A DNA stretch of 64,000 bases, taken from positions 27,377,630 through 27,441,629 of the forward strand of contig CM043874.1 of assembly GCA_023846275.1 (NCBI GenBank), written 5' to 3'. The notes beneath the pieces were generated by a model. It was not told the origin of the DNA. It ran no database searches and saw only the letters and a list, made by a program, of their open reading frames with translations. Shown in pieces: positions 35,226 to 49,609 of the stretch. Source of the stretch: Vanilla planifolia (lineage: Eukaryota > Streptophyta > Magnoliopsida > Asparagales > Orchidaceae). Each line of letters begins with the position of its first letter. The first letter of the stretch is position 1. The translations under genes and the position numbers were made by a program.

Positions 35226-38225
35226 TGATCTTAGTATAGTTGGATGGATTGCTTGGTGAATTATGGTGTTGGTTTCACCATTATTCCTTATCTGGATTGC
35301 GATATTGTAATTGATAAGATAGGATTTTCATGGACTAAATCCTTGGTAGATTTGAATAGAGCATAAAACTTATGAGCTCATATACATGCTTCTTTTTCTT
35401 AGCATGTTCTATAAGGTTCATCCTATAATGGAGACAAACACGAAATTACAACTTATAATAACATCAATAGTGCATTAGATTTTTTTCTTGGGAAATTACT
35501 TATTAAGGATCACCTTATAAATGATTCCATGAAAGTTCACAGATGAGATTTATACCTAATATTATGCAAATAGTACTTACTTTACAAGGACACAAAGATA
35601 ATTAGTATCAAAAAATTACTCCTTAGTACTATTAAATGCAAGTTTCTCAATTTGCATATAATATGCTACATCTTCAATATCATCTCCTTAATTTAGAAAA
35701 TAATATGTAGTCTTTAAAATTGTAAGAAATTTTCTTAGAAGGGGGAGTCTAACATAATGACTCAAGTAGATGTTAGCTAATATTGTTTCACTTAAATTTG
35801 AAGGAATAAGTATTTTTTCCTTCAATTATCTAGGGCATTTCAATCATATGATAAGATCTTTTTTAAAAAAATATGTGTTATGTTCATTGTAATAGACATT
35901 ATCTTGATATGTTCTTATATTGAGAAGAATTTATCTTAATATAATTAGGAAGGAAGTGTGATTCACTTAACTAACTTGAGATGGTTTAGGATAGTAAATT
36001 TTGATATTGGTTGTTATGAATATGTAACTAAACATAACATTTGTTGCATTCACCCCATCTAACCACATTTTTACTACAAGTTACAAAGATATTAAAAGTA
36101 TTTTTTCTTCTCCAATCCTTAATCTTAGTTATAAACACAAATAAGCATAGCTTGAAACATATGTGACATTCATTTGTTTGCCTCCATTAGTTAGCTAAGA
36201 GAGAGTTCTCTTATTATATCATTTTAGAAGCAAACTGTTGGGATTCATCTTTTCTTATTGTAGGATTTATGCCATGTGTTGGTGTTGCATGTGCATAGAT
36301 GTAAAATCTCTCAAGTAGTGATGATTATTTAAAAGATTATTTTAAAATTTAAAATTTATTATGTTTTTATATTAATAAAAAATCATAATTTTTGGGTTAA
36401 TCAAAGATCTTAAGAAGGGAGAAAATTTTAATCATCCTTAAAAGTAAGCATGTATATTAATTAAAAATTCTAATAATAATTTTAAATTTCTAACAAATCT
36501 TTGGTATTTATTTAAATGTAATAAAAGTAGTGTATTTCATAAAAAAGGAGGTATATAAAAATGAGAGTAAGCATTAGTATAAACTTAGAAATATCAAGTT
36601 AGTGAAAATCAAAGTTGTGTAAATTATAAAACTAAATGAGTCAAAAGTTTATATTATTAAATAACTAATTAAATTATAAGCCTTAATTTTTTTTGAAAAT
36701 TATTTAAAATATCTAATAGACTTAAAAATTATGAAAATAAATTAAGACATAGTTTATGAAGTTCATTACAATAATATCTTTATATGAAGAGGAGTTTCTA
36801 TGAGAATAATATCAAAGGTTGAATAATTTTAGAAGAAATAATAAAATAATTATTTTAAAGATTTTTAGATCTAAATAATTATTAAAAATATTGAGGGATG
36901 ATGAAAACAAACAAAAACTGGATGACAATTAGAGCTCACTAAAGAAAACATACAAAATTATTTAATGAATTTTTGGAGATGTAATTGATTAAAAAATTTA
37001 TATTATTTGCCTAAGCCTAGGATTTAATTTAAAATTTAGTAAAATCAAATATGGTTAAACTTTAAACCTTATACGTGGCCACATATGGATTCAAAGAGTC
37101 ATGATTGACCACCACTAGTTGAAGGATTGGAAAAAAAAAATGAAAGGTCAAGCTCAAAGCAGTTATGTGGAAGAATCTCAACCTTCTTAAGGAAACAAAT
37201 TGAAGGGCATGGAAATGATGAACCATGAGAGTTTGTAAGAAGGGGGGAAGAGATGTGTAAAAAGTTTTGGAAATTGTGGGGATTTGCTTTGTAGCCAAAG
37301 GAAAGAGGGAGAGAAGAGAGAAATGGGCGGTTTAGCCAAAGTAATGGGAAGGAATTTAGAAAATTCCTTTGGAACAGTCGAAGCTAGGAAAAGATGAACT
37401 TGAGAAGAGGTTTTTTGAAGGGAAATTTAAGGTGTGAACAAAACATAAGATCAAGATAGGAATGCTTTATACATTTCATGCATATGTTTAATGTATGTAT
37501 GATGTTAAACAGAGGTCAAATTAAGACAAATAATTTAAAAAGAATGATAGAATATTCTCATCATATTGTAGCATTGTGTTGCTCATTGTAATAGTAAATT
37601 TGTTAAAATATATATCAACTTTTGGAAAATTCACATGTTGGACTCATTTTCTTATATCATCATATAATTTTTGCTTTATGAAATACTTGTATTTGTTTAA
37701 ACTTCTTTTAAATATGGAATATGAACTTATGGTTTTAGGCATGATTAGGTGTAATATTTGTAGAAATTAAAATAAAAAAGAGTTTAATACACATATCAAT
37801 GAATAAATGGTTATGAAATTGAAAAAAAAATAAATAAAGGGTTTATGCTAAGTCATCTAATGGAAAAAGTGCAATGGTTGTGTATGCTCTTTGAGACACC
37901 TTAAATTGGATATAGGCCCAATAAAGCCATTAGTGATATACTATAATGTAAGGTAAATTGTTTAGTCAATTTAACTCATTTGAGAGTTTCTAATTGCTAA
38001 TGCCCAATATAGTCATAAAGGATCCACTTTTGTTGAGTCAAGTAAAATGTGAACTCCCAATAGATGAGAAAGACATCAAGGGATATAAAGAATTAAGGTT
38101 CATAATTTATTTTGATGTGTGCTATTTTATTTCCTTAATATGCTAATGTAATGTGTTATTGTATGCTTTTTGATCTTGGTATATGGTTGTCCCAAACAAG
38201 TAGTGATTTGCACGACTTATATATA
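35225..38225. other. AT-rich stretch, no supported gene
   Basis: No gene was recognised. Bases 37,065-37,450 are purine-rich and less AT-rich, with an ACGTGGCCACAT palindrome-like word near 37,072. This resembles a plant LTR promoter or 5' UTR but has no boundaries or partner. Confidence 0.45.
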
Positions 38226-40309
38226 AAGTTTGCCCTTTAATCTTATGTCAATAAGCTTAATAATTTTCTTGGCATAAACATTATAGATAACGATGCACGT
38301 CATGCAATTCTAGAGAAAAATAATGGGAGAGAGGTCATAATTACTACATTTTAATAATCATGTATTAGGGTTTATATTGAGAACTTAAGCTACTACATTA
38401 GTTAATCTATGTTGGACTTTATTTTTGTATTTACTTTTTTCATTACTAAAATGTATAATTGAATTTGAAATGAAATTTTTTTTGGTTCCTAAAGCATTTA
38501 GTAGATATGTAAAATTGGGTTAGAAGAAATCTGATTTCTATTATATTACAGATTAAAAGGTTTTTATTTTGCTTGTACATCAAAGGAAGAGATTTTTTTT
38601 ACAACATTAGGGATATTATATTATGTATAGATATATAAATATCAAATCTTAATACATTAAAATGAATGAAGGTAGCTAAAAATAAAGGAAAAAAAATGAA
38701 ATTTTGAGTAATGATTTTAGATTTCATTTATATTTTTATAAGATAAAATAATCAAGGTTGGTACACCAAGATTATGACACTTAAAGCAAACAAGGTCCTT
38801 AGATTGCTTTGTAACACTATCAATTGAAAAGCTAAAGATTTTGCAAATAATAAGCATAGATAAGAGCTCAAGTTTATCTATAAGCTTGGTTATGTTTGAT
38901 GTGGAGAATTAGAACATGAAACCATTAGGAGTATCAAATAATTTTTAATACTGATCTATGAATTGGGGTAGTCGGAAGTCATTCTCCAATGTTAGAGTAT
39001 CTTATCATTATAGTTCCCTTCTAATTTTAATGATGAAAGTCATGATAATTATTTAACAAGTACATGGTCATTGTTAAGGTAATTTATCATTGTCATTAGA
39101 TCTTAAAATATATTTAAATACTGTTACACAATAAAGGTGACTTACTTAGTTGTATAAAGATGTCTATGCAACTTTTTGTCTTGATATCTAATATAACTTT
39201 TAATACTAGCATTTCCTTAATCTCTAACTACTTATTGAGGTAATGTGTTACCACCTAATAGATACATAATGTGACTTGTTAAAATACAATGAAATGTAGT
39301 TTGTTATTAGTGCTTGTGCTTACATTGTCATGTAGAAAGGTGAATTGATGGACTTGAGAGTTGAAGGAGTTCAATGAGTGCCAGTGCTTGGGAATTGTGA
39401 GGAAATCATAGATGGGAGACTAGCTAGGGCTTAAATATTGAGGTTCTAAGTAGTGATAAGGGACAAGAGTCAGCTAAAGGAGTGTTAGTGCTTGAGTAAA
39501 ATTTTAATAATGCATTTCAAGATGGTGCATTGATGAGCAAGTTTTGTTAGAAGGAAATTGGAAGGAATTTTGGTAAGTAGAGTTAGGGTTTAAACCAGGA
39601 ACAATAGGACAATAAAATATATGGGTAGGATTGATTACTTTAGTTTATAATGCTTAATTTTTCATTTTTTTTAGTTGAGAATGGTAAGAGTGTCGAATAC
39701 GATATTTAGGATGGGACAACAATACTTATTCATATTTTAAATTTTATAATGTTTAAAGATCTATTCTTTTTTGGTCCTCTCACCTACCCTCACCAAGTTA
39801 TTCAAGTTATAATCATGTAAATATCATCAGATAGCATCAATTCAAAGGTCATTTTGCTTCATCATAATAGCATATACACACAAACCATATGATGCACTCT
39901 ATGATTTGGGACTAAAGAAAAGAAATCATGATAACAATACCCAATATGCTCCTAAAAACTAAGATCTCTAACATGCATAATGTTACTTCCTAAGATGTGG
40001 GAATAAACTATATGATCATATGAATATGAGAAAAACATGAAAAATGACTAAATAAAGGATGAAAACTCAGTTGATATCTAAGTCACAATTGAGATATGCC
40101 AAATTGCTTCAATATCTAAAGATGGCATTGTATAGATCACATACAAGACAAACCTTAAGGAAGCATTATAATTAACCTAGGTTACCTAAGGGAATCTACA
40201 TGTGACTCTAGTTGTCCAACAAAAAATTTTACATAGGTGCATAGGTATCATTCTTACCATTTAGTCTTAATTCATAGGAGGTTAGATCAACTTAAAATGT
40301 GTGCATTAG

Positions 40310-40740
40310 CTAGGCCTCATTCGACAAATTACTACATTTGTTGAAGGCTTCCAGATGCTCCTGCATTAACTCCATGTTAGGATGGAACTCATCTTTGATC
40401 AAAGTGAATGCAAGCTCTAGTATATTTCAGTGTTGCTAAATTGGTATTACATTAGCACTATTACTCTTCAACTTTCCAAGTCCTTAGGTAGAAAGTGAAT
40501 ACCATTCAATTTACTTATCTCAAGTGGACATGGATCTAAATAACAAAGTTTGACCCAAAATATTAACCTATTCCTCACTCACTTATCTCATATAGGGTTA
40601 GAGGTAGTACATGGATAAGCTTGCCCAATGTAAGGGGAAAATGCTTAAGATCTTGTTAGGCATTACTAGTGGAATTTCATATTGTTAAACCTTGGTCCAT
40701 ATGTGACATATTTGATGGTAACAAAATCATATACCTGGTA
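40310..40740 (-). pseudogene. Unidentified minus-strand coding relic inside copy B
   Basis: This is the counterpart of 2,530-3,060. It keeps ELAFTLIKDEFHPNMELMQE at about 40,365-40,430 and NKILSIFPL near 40,640-40,670. It is broken by stops. The family is not recognised. Confidence 0.4.
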
Positions 40741-42684
40741 TTCTACTAATTTTTCTTTAAGTGCTTTCAGATCAAGAATCTTAAAGTTGCTTCATGAACT
40801 ATTTAGAGAGCTTGATTCTTCTCTCAAAAGTGCTTAATTGGCAAGGTGTTTAGTGACAACATAACAATAGATATAAAGCTTAAGAAACTTAGCAACATAA
40901 TTGAGTCTTCCTTAATTTTTTTTTAATTTTAAAATTATAATAATAATCATGTGTCACTAGGAACAAACAATGATATTTTGTGTGAAATCAAAATAAATGC
41001 TTTTTAAAATCATGCATCTCATCAAAAGTTGCAGCACACACTCGATGTGATTTCATAATCTCATAATTGTCCTTGAAAAACATAAAGATGCTATTTGAAT
41101 TTGTAAGATGTGTCCATATTACCCTAAATACAAAACCTTAGTGATTTATAAAAATTAATATAGTGTACGATATGTAATACATTCATGTATAATATATATC
41201 ACCTTCATGTATGGTATGTGAGGTCATTGTAACATATGTAGAATCTCACGAATAGTATGCTGACATTGTATTACAAGAGGTACTCAAGTTACAGACTTGT
41301 GCATCATAAGTTAATGTTAATGTACGGTATTTGTAGTTTTGCCAACCCACATTTGCAAAAGGCTTTATTGCTAAAATCTTGATCTTTGTGATTGGGGGTG
41401 GACAAAAGTAGTTTTTTAAAAGTACTAAAAAACTTTAAAATAATATCTAAGAGTAATTCCTCAAGAATCATAATTAATATTTTATTTTAAATTCTTGAGT
41501 TTGTAATTTTTATAATTCATTCATTGTCTTATGTAGAAATCTTTGCTCTTATTTCCAACACAAATAAAATCAAATAATCTAATGGTGAAAAAATCTCTAT
41601 AATAGACTTAGAGTCATAAAAAATGAGTTTAATATAACATTTTAGTGGAACAATATTTCTAGCAAACTTGCATAGATTGATACATGCTCTCATTTATGTC
41701 TTCATGATGTGCAAAGTAAACATTAGGAAGTCATTCCATAAGTACTATTGTTGTTTAATTTAGGCAAAATAAATCACATGCAATACATGTAATATATGGA
41801 GAGGACAAGAGCCAAGCTCAAAACTTAAAAAATGATAACAAAAATGATACAAATTCAAATTTTATTCAAAATAATAATGTCAAAATAAAAGCTACTTCAA
41901 GGAAAAGCTTTTTCTCTTCATAAAACAATCATTCTTTATTGGTCAATGATAAGTAGCTTATAATAGTTTAGGTTCTTTAACTCTTAAAGGGTCCAATAAA
42001 TAATTAGTACAACCAACCATAAAAGTGGCAAATGAGAACTCATGCATTCCTCAGCACATAGTCATTGACAAATTTATTGAACATTCGAGCTGCTTATGGG
42101 CGTAAGAGCAATGTAGCAATTGTAAGAGTGCATTTCCTACTTACCTCAATTGAGAGGATATACTCAATGTTGTTTACATCTATGATGACTATAGGCTATA
42201 ACAATAGTGGTATGAGAATGAGCTTCATCTTTTCAACTTTCTCTAAGTATAGGTGCTTAATAATGTCACCTGAGAAAGTCAAAACTTTTGTTGTAAACTC
42301 AAAACCCTTTATCAGAGGATCCATAAATAATGGCTAATAATTATAAGGGATGGTGTCCTTATAAGTAGTAAGTGAATGGATTTTCAAAGATTTGAAATCT
42401 ATAGGTTTTGGAAAAAGGTGTAGGAGACAATTAATATCTCATAGGATCTTTAACTCTTTTTCACCATCCTTTTATTGGTAAATAGATTCCTTAATTTTTT
42501 TAGTTATGCTTATGACTATGTTGTCAGTTGTGATAAGATCTCTCATAGGACACTTAGTAGTGACATTTCTATTCTTGCGATATCAATAACATTGGATTGG
42601 TGTGCTTATAGATGCTTGGATTGTCAATGTTCTATCCATTTCTATTGAAGAGGATAGAACTTGTGGCATAATGATAGCTGAAGG

Positions 42685-44480
42685 ATCATGGTGAATAGAG
42701 GAAAGTTTGGTAACTTGGAGTGGATTGGTGTTGAATCTTTAAAGAAATAAGAGGTATTATGTTTTAATCCTACGTACAACTCTACATACCTTCTCTATGT
42801 TGAAAAAATGAGAGTATGATATCTACATCAGAGCGAATATAAATTGTAAAGATTGTAAACTTAATAATCATAAGTAAAAATAGTTGAAGTGTTTTGAGTT
42901 TCTTAATTATACTTATAAACTTAGTTTAAAAACTCTTGATAAGTTAAAAAAATTGTGTAAAGAGTACAATAAATAAAGTTCATAAAGGATATTTAAGAGG
43001 TTTATTATAAAATTGAATCTATATCTACCCTCAACCAAAAGATTAGGTAAAAATACTAACATGACTTTCACAAAGTTAATGGGAAAGATTTCACACCTAA
43101 CTAAATGGAACTTCCAAACACTTGGCCAAAAGATCTTATAATATTTGGCTCAAAGGAGCATAAAATATCTAATCAAAGGTCTCTTCAAATCACAAGACTA
43201 AAAGACCAACTAAAAGATCAAAGAGATTGTCTCAACATTGACACAATCCATAGTGCTTATAATACAAAGACTTATAACCCACAATATGGTTAAGAGACAC
43301 ACAAAGTACATGTAAAATAAATCTAGAAGTACGTAATTTAACACAATATAATAGATTGAAGAAAGCAAAGGAAACTTAGAGTTTCTTCACTATTATTATA
43401 ACCTAGCCAAATCTAAAAGATATTTAAGTAGAAATACTTCTTAAATTTATGCAATTTATCATTAACCATTTTTCTTTATTAGGAGACTATTTATAAAGCT
43501 TTGAGGTTTCCAATGACTCTAATCATCCCTAATGACTCTTCAATGGCTATAATCAAAATGTTAGAACATTTAATAAAAATATTAGCTTAATTAAATCGTA
43601 CAATATTGGCTTAACAAAAGCTTATAATACCTACTTAATAAAGGATTACAAACATTGGCTTAAAAAATGTTTACAAATAGTAGCTTAATAAAGGCTTACA
43701 AACACTAGCTTAATAAAAGCTTAATAAGAAGAAACCAAATAAAAGTCCTAACAATGGGACAAAGAGAACCAAGTCATGGTCCATACAAAACTTTTGAAAC
43801 TAAATAAATAATTAAGGAAGAGGCATACTAACATGATGTTAAAGCAATATCAATGATATGTAAAATTGTTAAAAGTAGTAAATATATATAAATATGAAAA
43901 CTTTCAACTTATCTCAATAAGGAATGAAGGTTTATTAAAATGAGACCAATGATTGCAACCATAACTTTGCAATCCTCTTCACTTTGAAATGATGAATGTA
44001 ATATAAGCACCTTATTAAAAGATATTTCAAATAAGAATTGACCTCTAACATTATTTTTGGTTTCCATTGAATAACTCTTTCTTAGCTCTCAAATAACCCC
44101 AAGACTCTCTTTAACAACTATGTCAAAAATATGTCAAAACTAGTTATCACATATATTCTAAACTTATAGTACTTATATGATATATAAATCATACAAGTAC
44201 CATCGCCATGTTATATAGTTTGATATTTTGAATTGATAATGCTTATATAAATCATATATTATACATGTGTGATTTTATAGTATTTCTCTATTATAAAAAA
44301 TCATTCTTAGATAATGAACCATCATACAAGGGTATCATTTGGTCCAATCCTTTAGAATGACATATTTGTATAAATATGACACATAATTTTAATATTATTT
44401 TGATTAATTTGATCTTAGTGAGCATCAAAAATAAAAACTTCCAAAAACTAAGCTCACATCACATGTTAGGGTATTTGTTC
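42685..44480. mobile_element. Insertion specific to copy B, type unknown
   Basis: Copy A runs directly from GGCATAATGATA (about 4,425) to TGATATCTTGG-GAAGATC (about 4,438), while these are about 1.8 kb apart in copy B. The insert has no coding motif. It carries six imperfect GGCTTAATAAAAGC units (43,582-43,722) and a CTACCCTCAACC tract (about 43,025-43,036), both matched near 23.2 kb. Ends and target duplication were not resolved. Confidence 0.5.
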
Positions 44481-44499
44481 ACACATCAGAAAAGTGATA

Positions 44500-45100
44500 T
44501 CTTGACAAAGATCAAGTATTATCATGATCATGGGAAGAATTCAACAACTACCTATAGCTAAATATGTACCTACCTCTTATTTAGGTGAATATTTTGGTAA
44601 TGATAATGCTTATCCCAAAGTTTAAAGACCATTGATGCATACATACAAAATTTAAGAATTATATGCTCAGATGTAATGTCAACGGCCCAATCAAGTAGTA
44701 TTTACTTGATTTTGAGTTGGGCTAAGAGGGTCTACTCAAATTGCATTATACTTGAAAAATATTACTAGTTTAGAAAAGGCATATAAAGTAGCCCATGATC
44801 TCAACAGATTTAGAGGATTGAATGCCCGATAGAGTGAGATTCTTTTGACCATTTCCTACTCTTATACTCATACCACTACTTTCATTGTTCCTACTACTTC
44901 TACTCCATAAGCAGCCTATGTCCTTCCTACCCATACCATCAACCCATCAAATCCAGCCTTTAAACAAAACCATTTACTAGTTCAAAGTAGAGTGTTATCA
45001 TTATCATGGGAGAGGGCATGTCACATCCTAGTGTCTTATGAAAGCCCTAGATATAGACCTAAAAGAAGTAGAAAATAGTATTGAAGTTTAAGAAGAGGAG
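44500..45100 (+). pseudogene. Gypsy gag relic with degenerate zinc knuckle (copy B)
   Basis: The knuckle at 44,993-45,034 reads CYHYHGRGHVTS, then a stop, then C. It has the same Cys-to-Tyr change as copy A and one extra nonsense codon. Gag-like broken sequence precedes it. Confidence 0.7.
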
Positions 45101-45439
45101 GTTATACAACTAGATGAGGAGATTGAAGAAGAATTACAAGAATTATGTGAAGGTCTTTATTATATTAGACCACTTATAGAGATACTTTGACTACATCAAG
45201 ATCATTTAAAGATTAAAAAATAAATTAACATCTTTAGTATCTTTATTAGAATTAAGAACAACCTTATAAAATTATTATAGATAATAGTATATATATTAGT
45301 ACAACAACATAGAATATTACAAAAAAAATAGGTTTAACACACTACATTATCCCTACCCATTCATCTTATCTTAGATAAATAAAATCTCAATTTTTATACA
45401 ATAAAGGTGTTCCATTCCTTTAATGTTTAGTCATTGTTT

Positions 45440-45910
45440 TGAGAAATTATGATGTGATAGTATACTAATATAGATAGGTAGTCTTATGTTAAGAAGATCA
45501 TGGTTATACGATGGAGATACAATCTTAAATGAAAGAGCCAATGCACGTCCTCTCATAAATAAAAGAAAGAATATCACGCTATAACCTTCACCTCCTTAGA
45601 AGAAAATTCCTATTCAAAATACTCAAAAAGAGAAATATAAGAGAAGAGAAAAATTACTTAGTACCATTTTACTAATTGAGATTGAGAAAGATATGACCAG
45701 CGATAAAGTTGTCTGGTTTATGGAAATCAATGGGGCCATAGCATACACACCCCACTACTCATAATCTCACCCTTATTAAAAAAATTTATGAATATATTTT
45801 CCAATGACTTGTCAGGCACACTCCTACTTTTAAGAGATATTATACATATTATAGATCTAGTTCTTGATGCTTCATTACCATATTTACCATATTATGAAGT
45901 AAATCCTTTA
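45440..45910 (+). pseudogene. Gypsy protease-end and RT N-terminal relic (copy B)
   Basis: It contains LLKKFMNIFSNDLSGTLLLL then RDIIHIIDLVLDASLPYLPY, matching LLKEF-DVFPE-LP-GLPPL and RDIQH-IDLVPGASLPNLPHY. The frame ends at the deletion junction around 45,895-45,940. It is slightly better preserved than copy A. Confidence 0.78.
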
Positions 45911-45940
45911 GTTTAATAAAACTTCAATTTCTATCAACCT
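45895..45940 (+). other. RT-to-integrase deletion junction (copy B)
   Basis: Sequence coding for the RT N-terminus (PYYEVNP) passes within about 20 bases into integrase (STYRPQ-type codons). The same breakpoint is in copy A. Confidence 0.65.
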
Positions 45941-46745
45941 ATCGTCCTCAAAAGGATGAACAAAAAATAGTTAAACAAAATTTAGGCCATCTTCTTTATG
46001 TCTTAGTAGAAGAACATGTTTCAACTTCAGAACATTTATTATCAAGAATTGAATTTGCTAATCAAATAATGAGTCTAAGTCCTTTTAAAATTTGCTTTGG
46101 ATATCTTCATCAGAGTCCTATTTATTTGATTCTCTTATCTCATGATTTTTGTACTTTTAAGTTTATGGAGTCTTTTCTTATCATATTTCATTGTTATATA
46201 AATATATTATTGAATAAATTAATTTAAATAATGAAACATATAAATGACTAGTAGATGCTCATAATTAATCTAGATAATTTATTGAAGGTGATTATGAAAT
46301 GATTCATATTTAGTTTGAGAGATTCCTACTAAAAATCCCTCAAGAAATTACATGTTCATGGTGCTAAACTATTAGAATTATAACAAAATTAGGTATCAAT
46401 GTGTAAGATTTGAATTTACCTAAAGATTATGAAATTAACACTACTTTTAGTATTTGGGATATTATTCATAGTAAGGAACCATGCCCAATACCAAGTGGTT
46501 CTTTTAAACCTTCACCATTATTATCATGCAAACCTATCCCACCAATATGTTTAGCTCCATCTAGAGAGTTTAAGAAATTAAGTGGAGCAAATCTTAGATG
46601 ATTAAGCAGCTTTCACACAAGTTCAAGCACAATAAAGATTTTTGATATATTCATGAGGCCACACTGTCTCCAACAACACTTGGATTATTAAGAAGGAGCT
46701 TCACCACCTAAACTCACAGATGTCAAAGCAATATAAGATATTTAT
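45915..46745 (+). pseudogene. Gypsy integrase C-terminal relic (copy B)
   Basis: It reads YRPQKDEQKIVKQNLGHLL and LVEEHVSTSEHLLSRIEFAN, then SLSPFKICFGYLHQSPIYLI, matching YHPQTDGQTE-VN-SLGNLL, LV-EH---W---L---EFAYN and SPF-I-YG--P--PIDL. Later come KKLHVHGA, then LPKDYEINTTFSIWDI (in the open frame 46,410-46,601), then a chromodomain-like SNNTWI-KKELHHLNS tract. Domain order and motifs are those of a chromovirus-type integrase tail. It is non-functional. Confidence 0.78.
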
Positions 46746-48659
46746 TTATTACATATTTCAGTATGTTTTTTGTTAGTTCATTAAGTTATTTGTATTTATA
46801 CTTTAGTTTAAGTTATTTGAAGATCAATTAATAGTTTTTTAAATATTTTTAGTTTTAAATTCAATCTAGGACATCCTTATAATAGTATAGTAATTTTGTG
46901 GTTGCAATTTTTTTAAAAATGACTTCAAAAAATCTTATAATTGAGTATGGTAATTTTTTTATATCACCGCCATTATCTTTAACCATTATTATCGTCATCA
47001 TCAACAACCACTGTCATCACCCACATCTACCCATCAATCTCGCTCATCGCTTAACTAGTGCTGACCCATCAACCTGCATCAACCCATCAAGTCACATTGA
47101 CTCATCAAAATGTGTCGACCAGCATTGATTTGCAATCTGCAAACCCTATTATCTTGTTAATCCACGTTGATTCACTCCAACCCGGGTTGACCTACAAACC
47201 AAACCCAAAACATCACTGCTTTTATCCGCCCACGTTGCACTGATTGCATCGCTTGCCTCCTCATTACTTGTCAGACTGCCACCCAAAATATATATGCCTA
47301 TTTGAAAACTGCTTATTTCAATTATTCTTTTATCTTTTTAAGACATTTTAAGGAAAAATTTAAAAGTATTTTTTTGTGATTTTTGGTGACTTTTGATATC
47401 TTAAAAGTATTTTTATAATTTCAAAATGTATCCCTTAGTATTCCTAAATATTCTTTTATATTCATAGATTAACAAATTATTATTATAGCTTTAAAGTCTC
47501 TATTAATAGGGATGTTTATTATACTATAAGTAATGTAATTTTAATAAAGTAACAAAGTATTGGAACTAAGTTTTTTTATGCGAGCATGTTGTGTGTGATC
47601 AATTCAATGGTGTGATTCTGGAGGCGTCTTTGAAAGATGAGAGAGAGGCTTAAAATGGGAGATCTTAACCCATCATCTAGTATCCACAAAAAGTATCAAA
47701 TCACCAAGAAAGTGATCATGCAATTTTCTTGTTTGGCATTCTAAGACATCCACTTGTGTGTACCTTACATCTTTACCACCGATGTGAGTATTTTAGGTGT
47801 GAGTTATTAAAATCACTTTCCATTTAGGTTTAGATCTCTTATGTTCAAAATCAATGTAAGTCTTTTTCTTTTGAGAAAGTTCTTACTTTCTTAGTGATCA
47901 TAGGATTTTCTAATTCTAAATAGAAAACACTTTATGTAGGGTCTTATATAGATATATTATTTGAACCTAAGTACTTTTCAATTATAAATGAGCTAAGGAT
48001 AGGTTTTAGCATATAACCTTACTTAATTGGCTTAGCTTAATAAGTTAAGGTCCCCTTCTTAACATTATAATTAGTTAAGCATGAGATTTAATTATACCTT
48101 GCTTATAATGGATTGATAAATTACCTTGTTACTACTGATAAGTTTGTATCACGACTTAAGGATGTGTTGTTAATCCTTAGTCGTGATATTTTATTTGATG
48201 ATAACAAATTATAAATATTTGTAATGAATTTGTTTAGGTAAATTTTTATATTTTAGATACTAGATTCTCATATTCATAAAAGACTTAAAGAAGAGCAAAA
48301 ATTAGATACCATAAAAATCATCTTAATTAAAATAATAGACAATTAAGAGATTATTTTTTTAGTCTAATTTTAGGTATTACATTTTTAATTTAATCAAAAT
48401 ATTAAGCTTGATTGAAATCATTCTTGTAAGACATAAAAATTAAGTTTATTTAAATTAATTATCTTAAAAAAATATTTAGGTTTCCAAATCCATGATCCAT
48501 TTTACCTTGATACTCTTAAGAATGATTTAATCTTAATCAAATCATTAAAAATCTTCTTTCAATAACTTATTGCAAAAATGTATATTTTAGTAATAAAAAT
48601 TAATTAAAAAATAATATTATTATTCATAACAAATAAAATAAAAACAAAAGTACAAAAAA

Positions 48660-49080
48660 CTTGAATATGCTTAACTTAGATACCCATTTGAACCTAATCG
48701 TAAGCCTTAGGTCATGGTATTACTCCAAACCCTTTTGTTGTAGTAGTCAAGTCAAGAAATAACTTCCAAACAAGTATGTAATCATGTTAGATTAGGGCAT
48801 TACTCTTGAGCCTTTTAATAAAGCATAATCAATCAATATCAGTGACTAAATCTCGAACAAACTAGGAGGTAGCCAACCTCTTTAATCAACTATCTCCAAA
48901 GCACATGTAAAAACTTATAAACAAATATATTACATGCTATTATATAATGTGGTGCTAAACTGGATGCTTCTACTTGTGTGATAAACTTCCAAATTGTAGG
49001 AGTAGTGGGTGCCGTTCAATCGTGCAACTGCAAGATCAAATGGTCATAATCTCATTTGTTTTTTGAAAAAACTTAATTTG
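48660..49080 (+). repeat. LTR-family fragment, copy 1
   Basis: Matches 50,060-50,450 (direct) and 59,170-58,840 (inverted). It includes a TATAAA at 48,916-48,921 and ATAATGTGGTGCTAAAC from 48,944, then GTTCAATCGTGCAACTGC. It looks like the promoter and R region of an LTR. Homology fades on both sides. Confidence 0.65.
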
Positions 49081-49609
49081 ATCTTTCATTTGAGATACTT
49101 TTTTGATCACATGGTTTATCTTTAATTAATACATAAGATCTAAATCTAATTATCAGATCATGATTGAGATGTAATGGTCTAGATAAAATTTTATTTTTTA
49201 AACACTAATTTAAATCTAGTCATCTGGTCATGCAATTTTCATGATCAAATAGTCTAAGATACTTTTTGATCGACTCATTTTTGTTGATCTGAATCACATG
49301 GTCCTTACAATGTTTGATGGACTATTCATGTAACACTTATTTTAGATGTTATTTTTGGGTTGTTCGTACTATTACTAAAATATTAATAACTAAGTTTTAT
49401 TTAAAACTTCATTGACCTATTTTAATTAAAAATAAGTTGTAATGACTAATTGTTATATTTGATAATTATTTTTAGAATTTGAAAAACATATATAAATAGG
49501 AGATTTTTTCAACATATTGGATTAATGAATTTTTTTATTTAATATTGATAAAATTAGAAGAAAACTTTCATGTCAGTTAAGCCATAGACAACTGGTGTTC
49601 ATAGCCTCT

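Larger units (their letters stand above)
38225..48495 (+). repeat. Copy B of the ~10-kb composite unit
   Basis: Collinear with 1-9,790. The start of the match is visible here near 38,225. It has the integrase tail only once. Relative to copy A it has an extra 450 bp (41,930-42,375) and an extra 1.8 kb (42,685-44,480). The second of these contains the TTAATAAAAGC minisatellite also seen near 23.3 kb, so it is probably an insertion. Confidence 0.85.

Noticed and set aside
37062..37298. 78-codon minus-strand frame
   Set aside because: Hydrophobic chance frame in LTR-like sequence with no motif.
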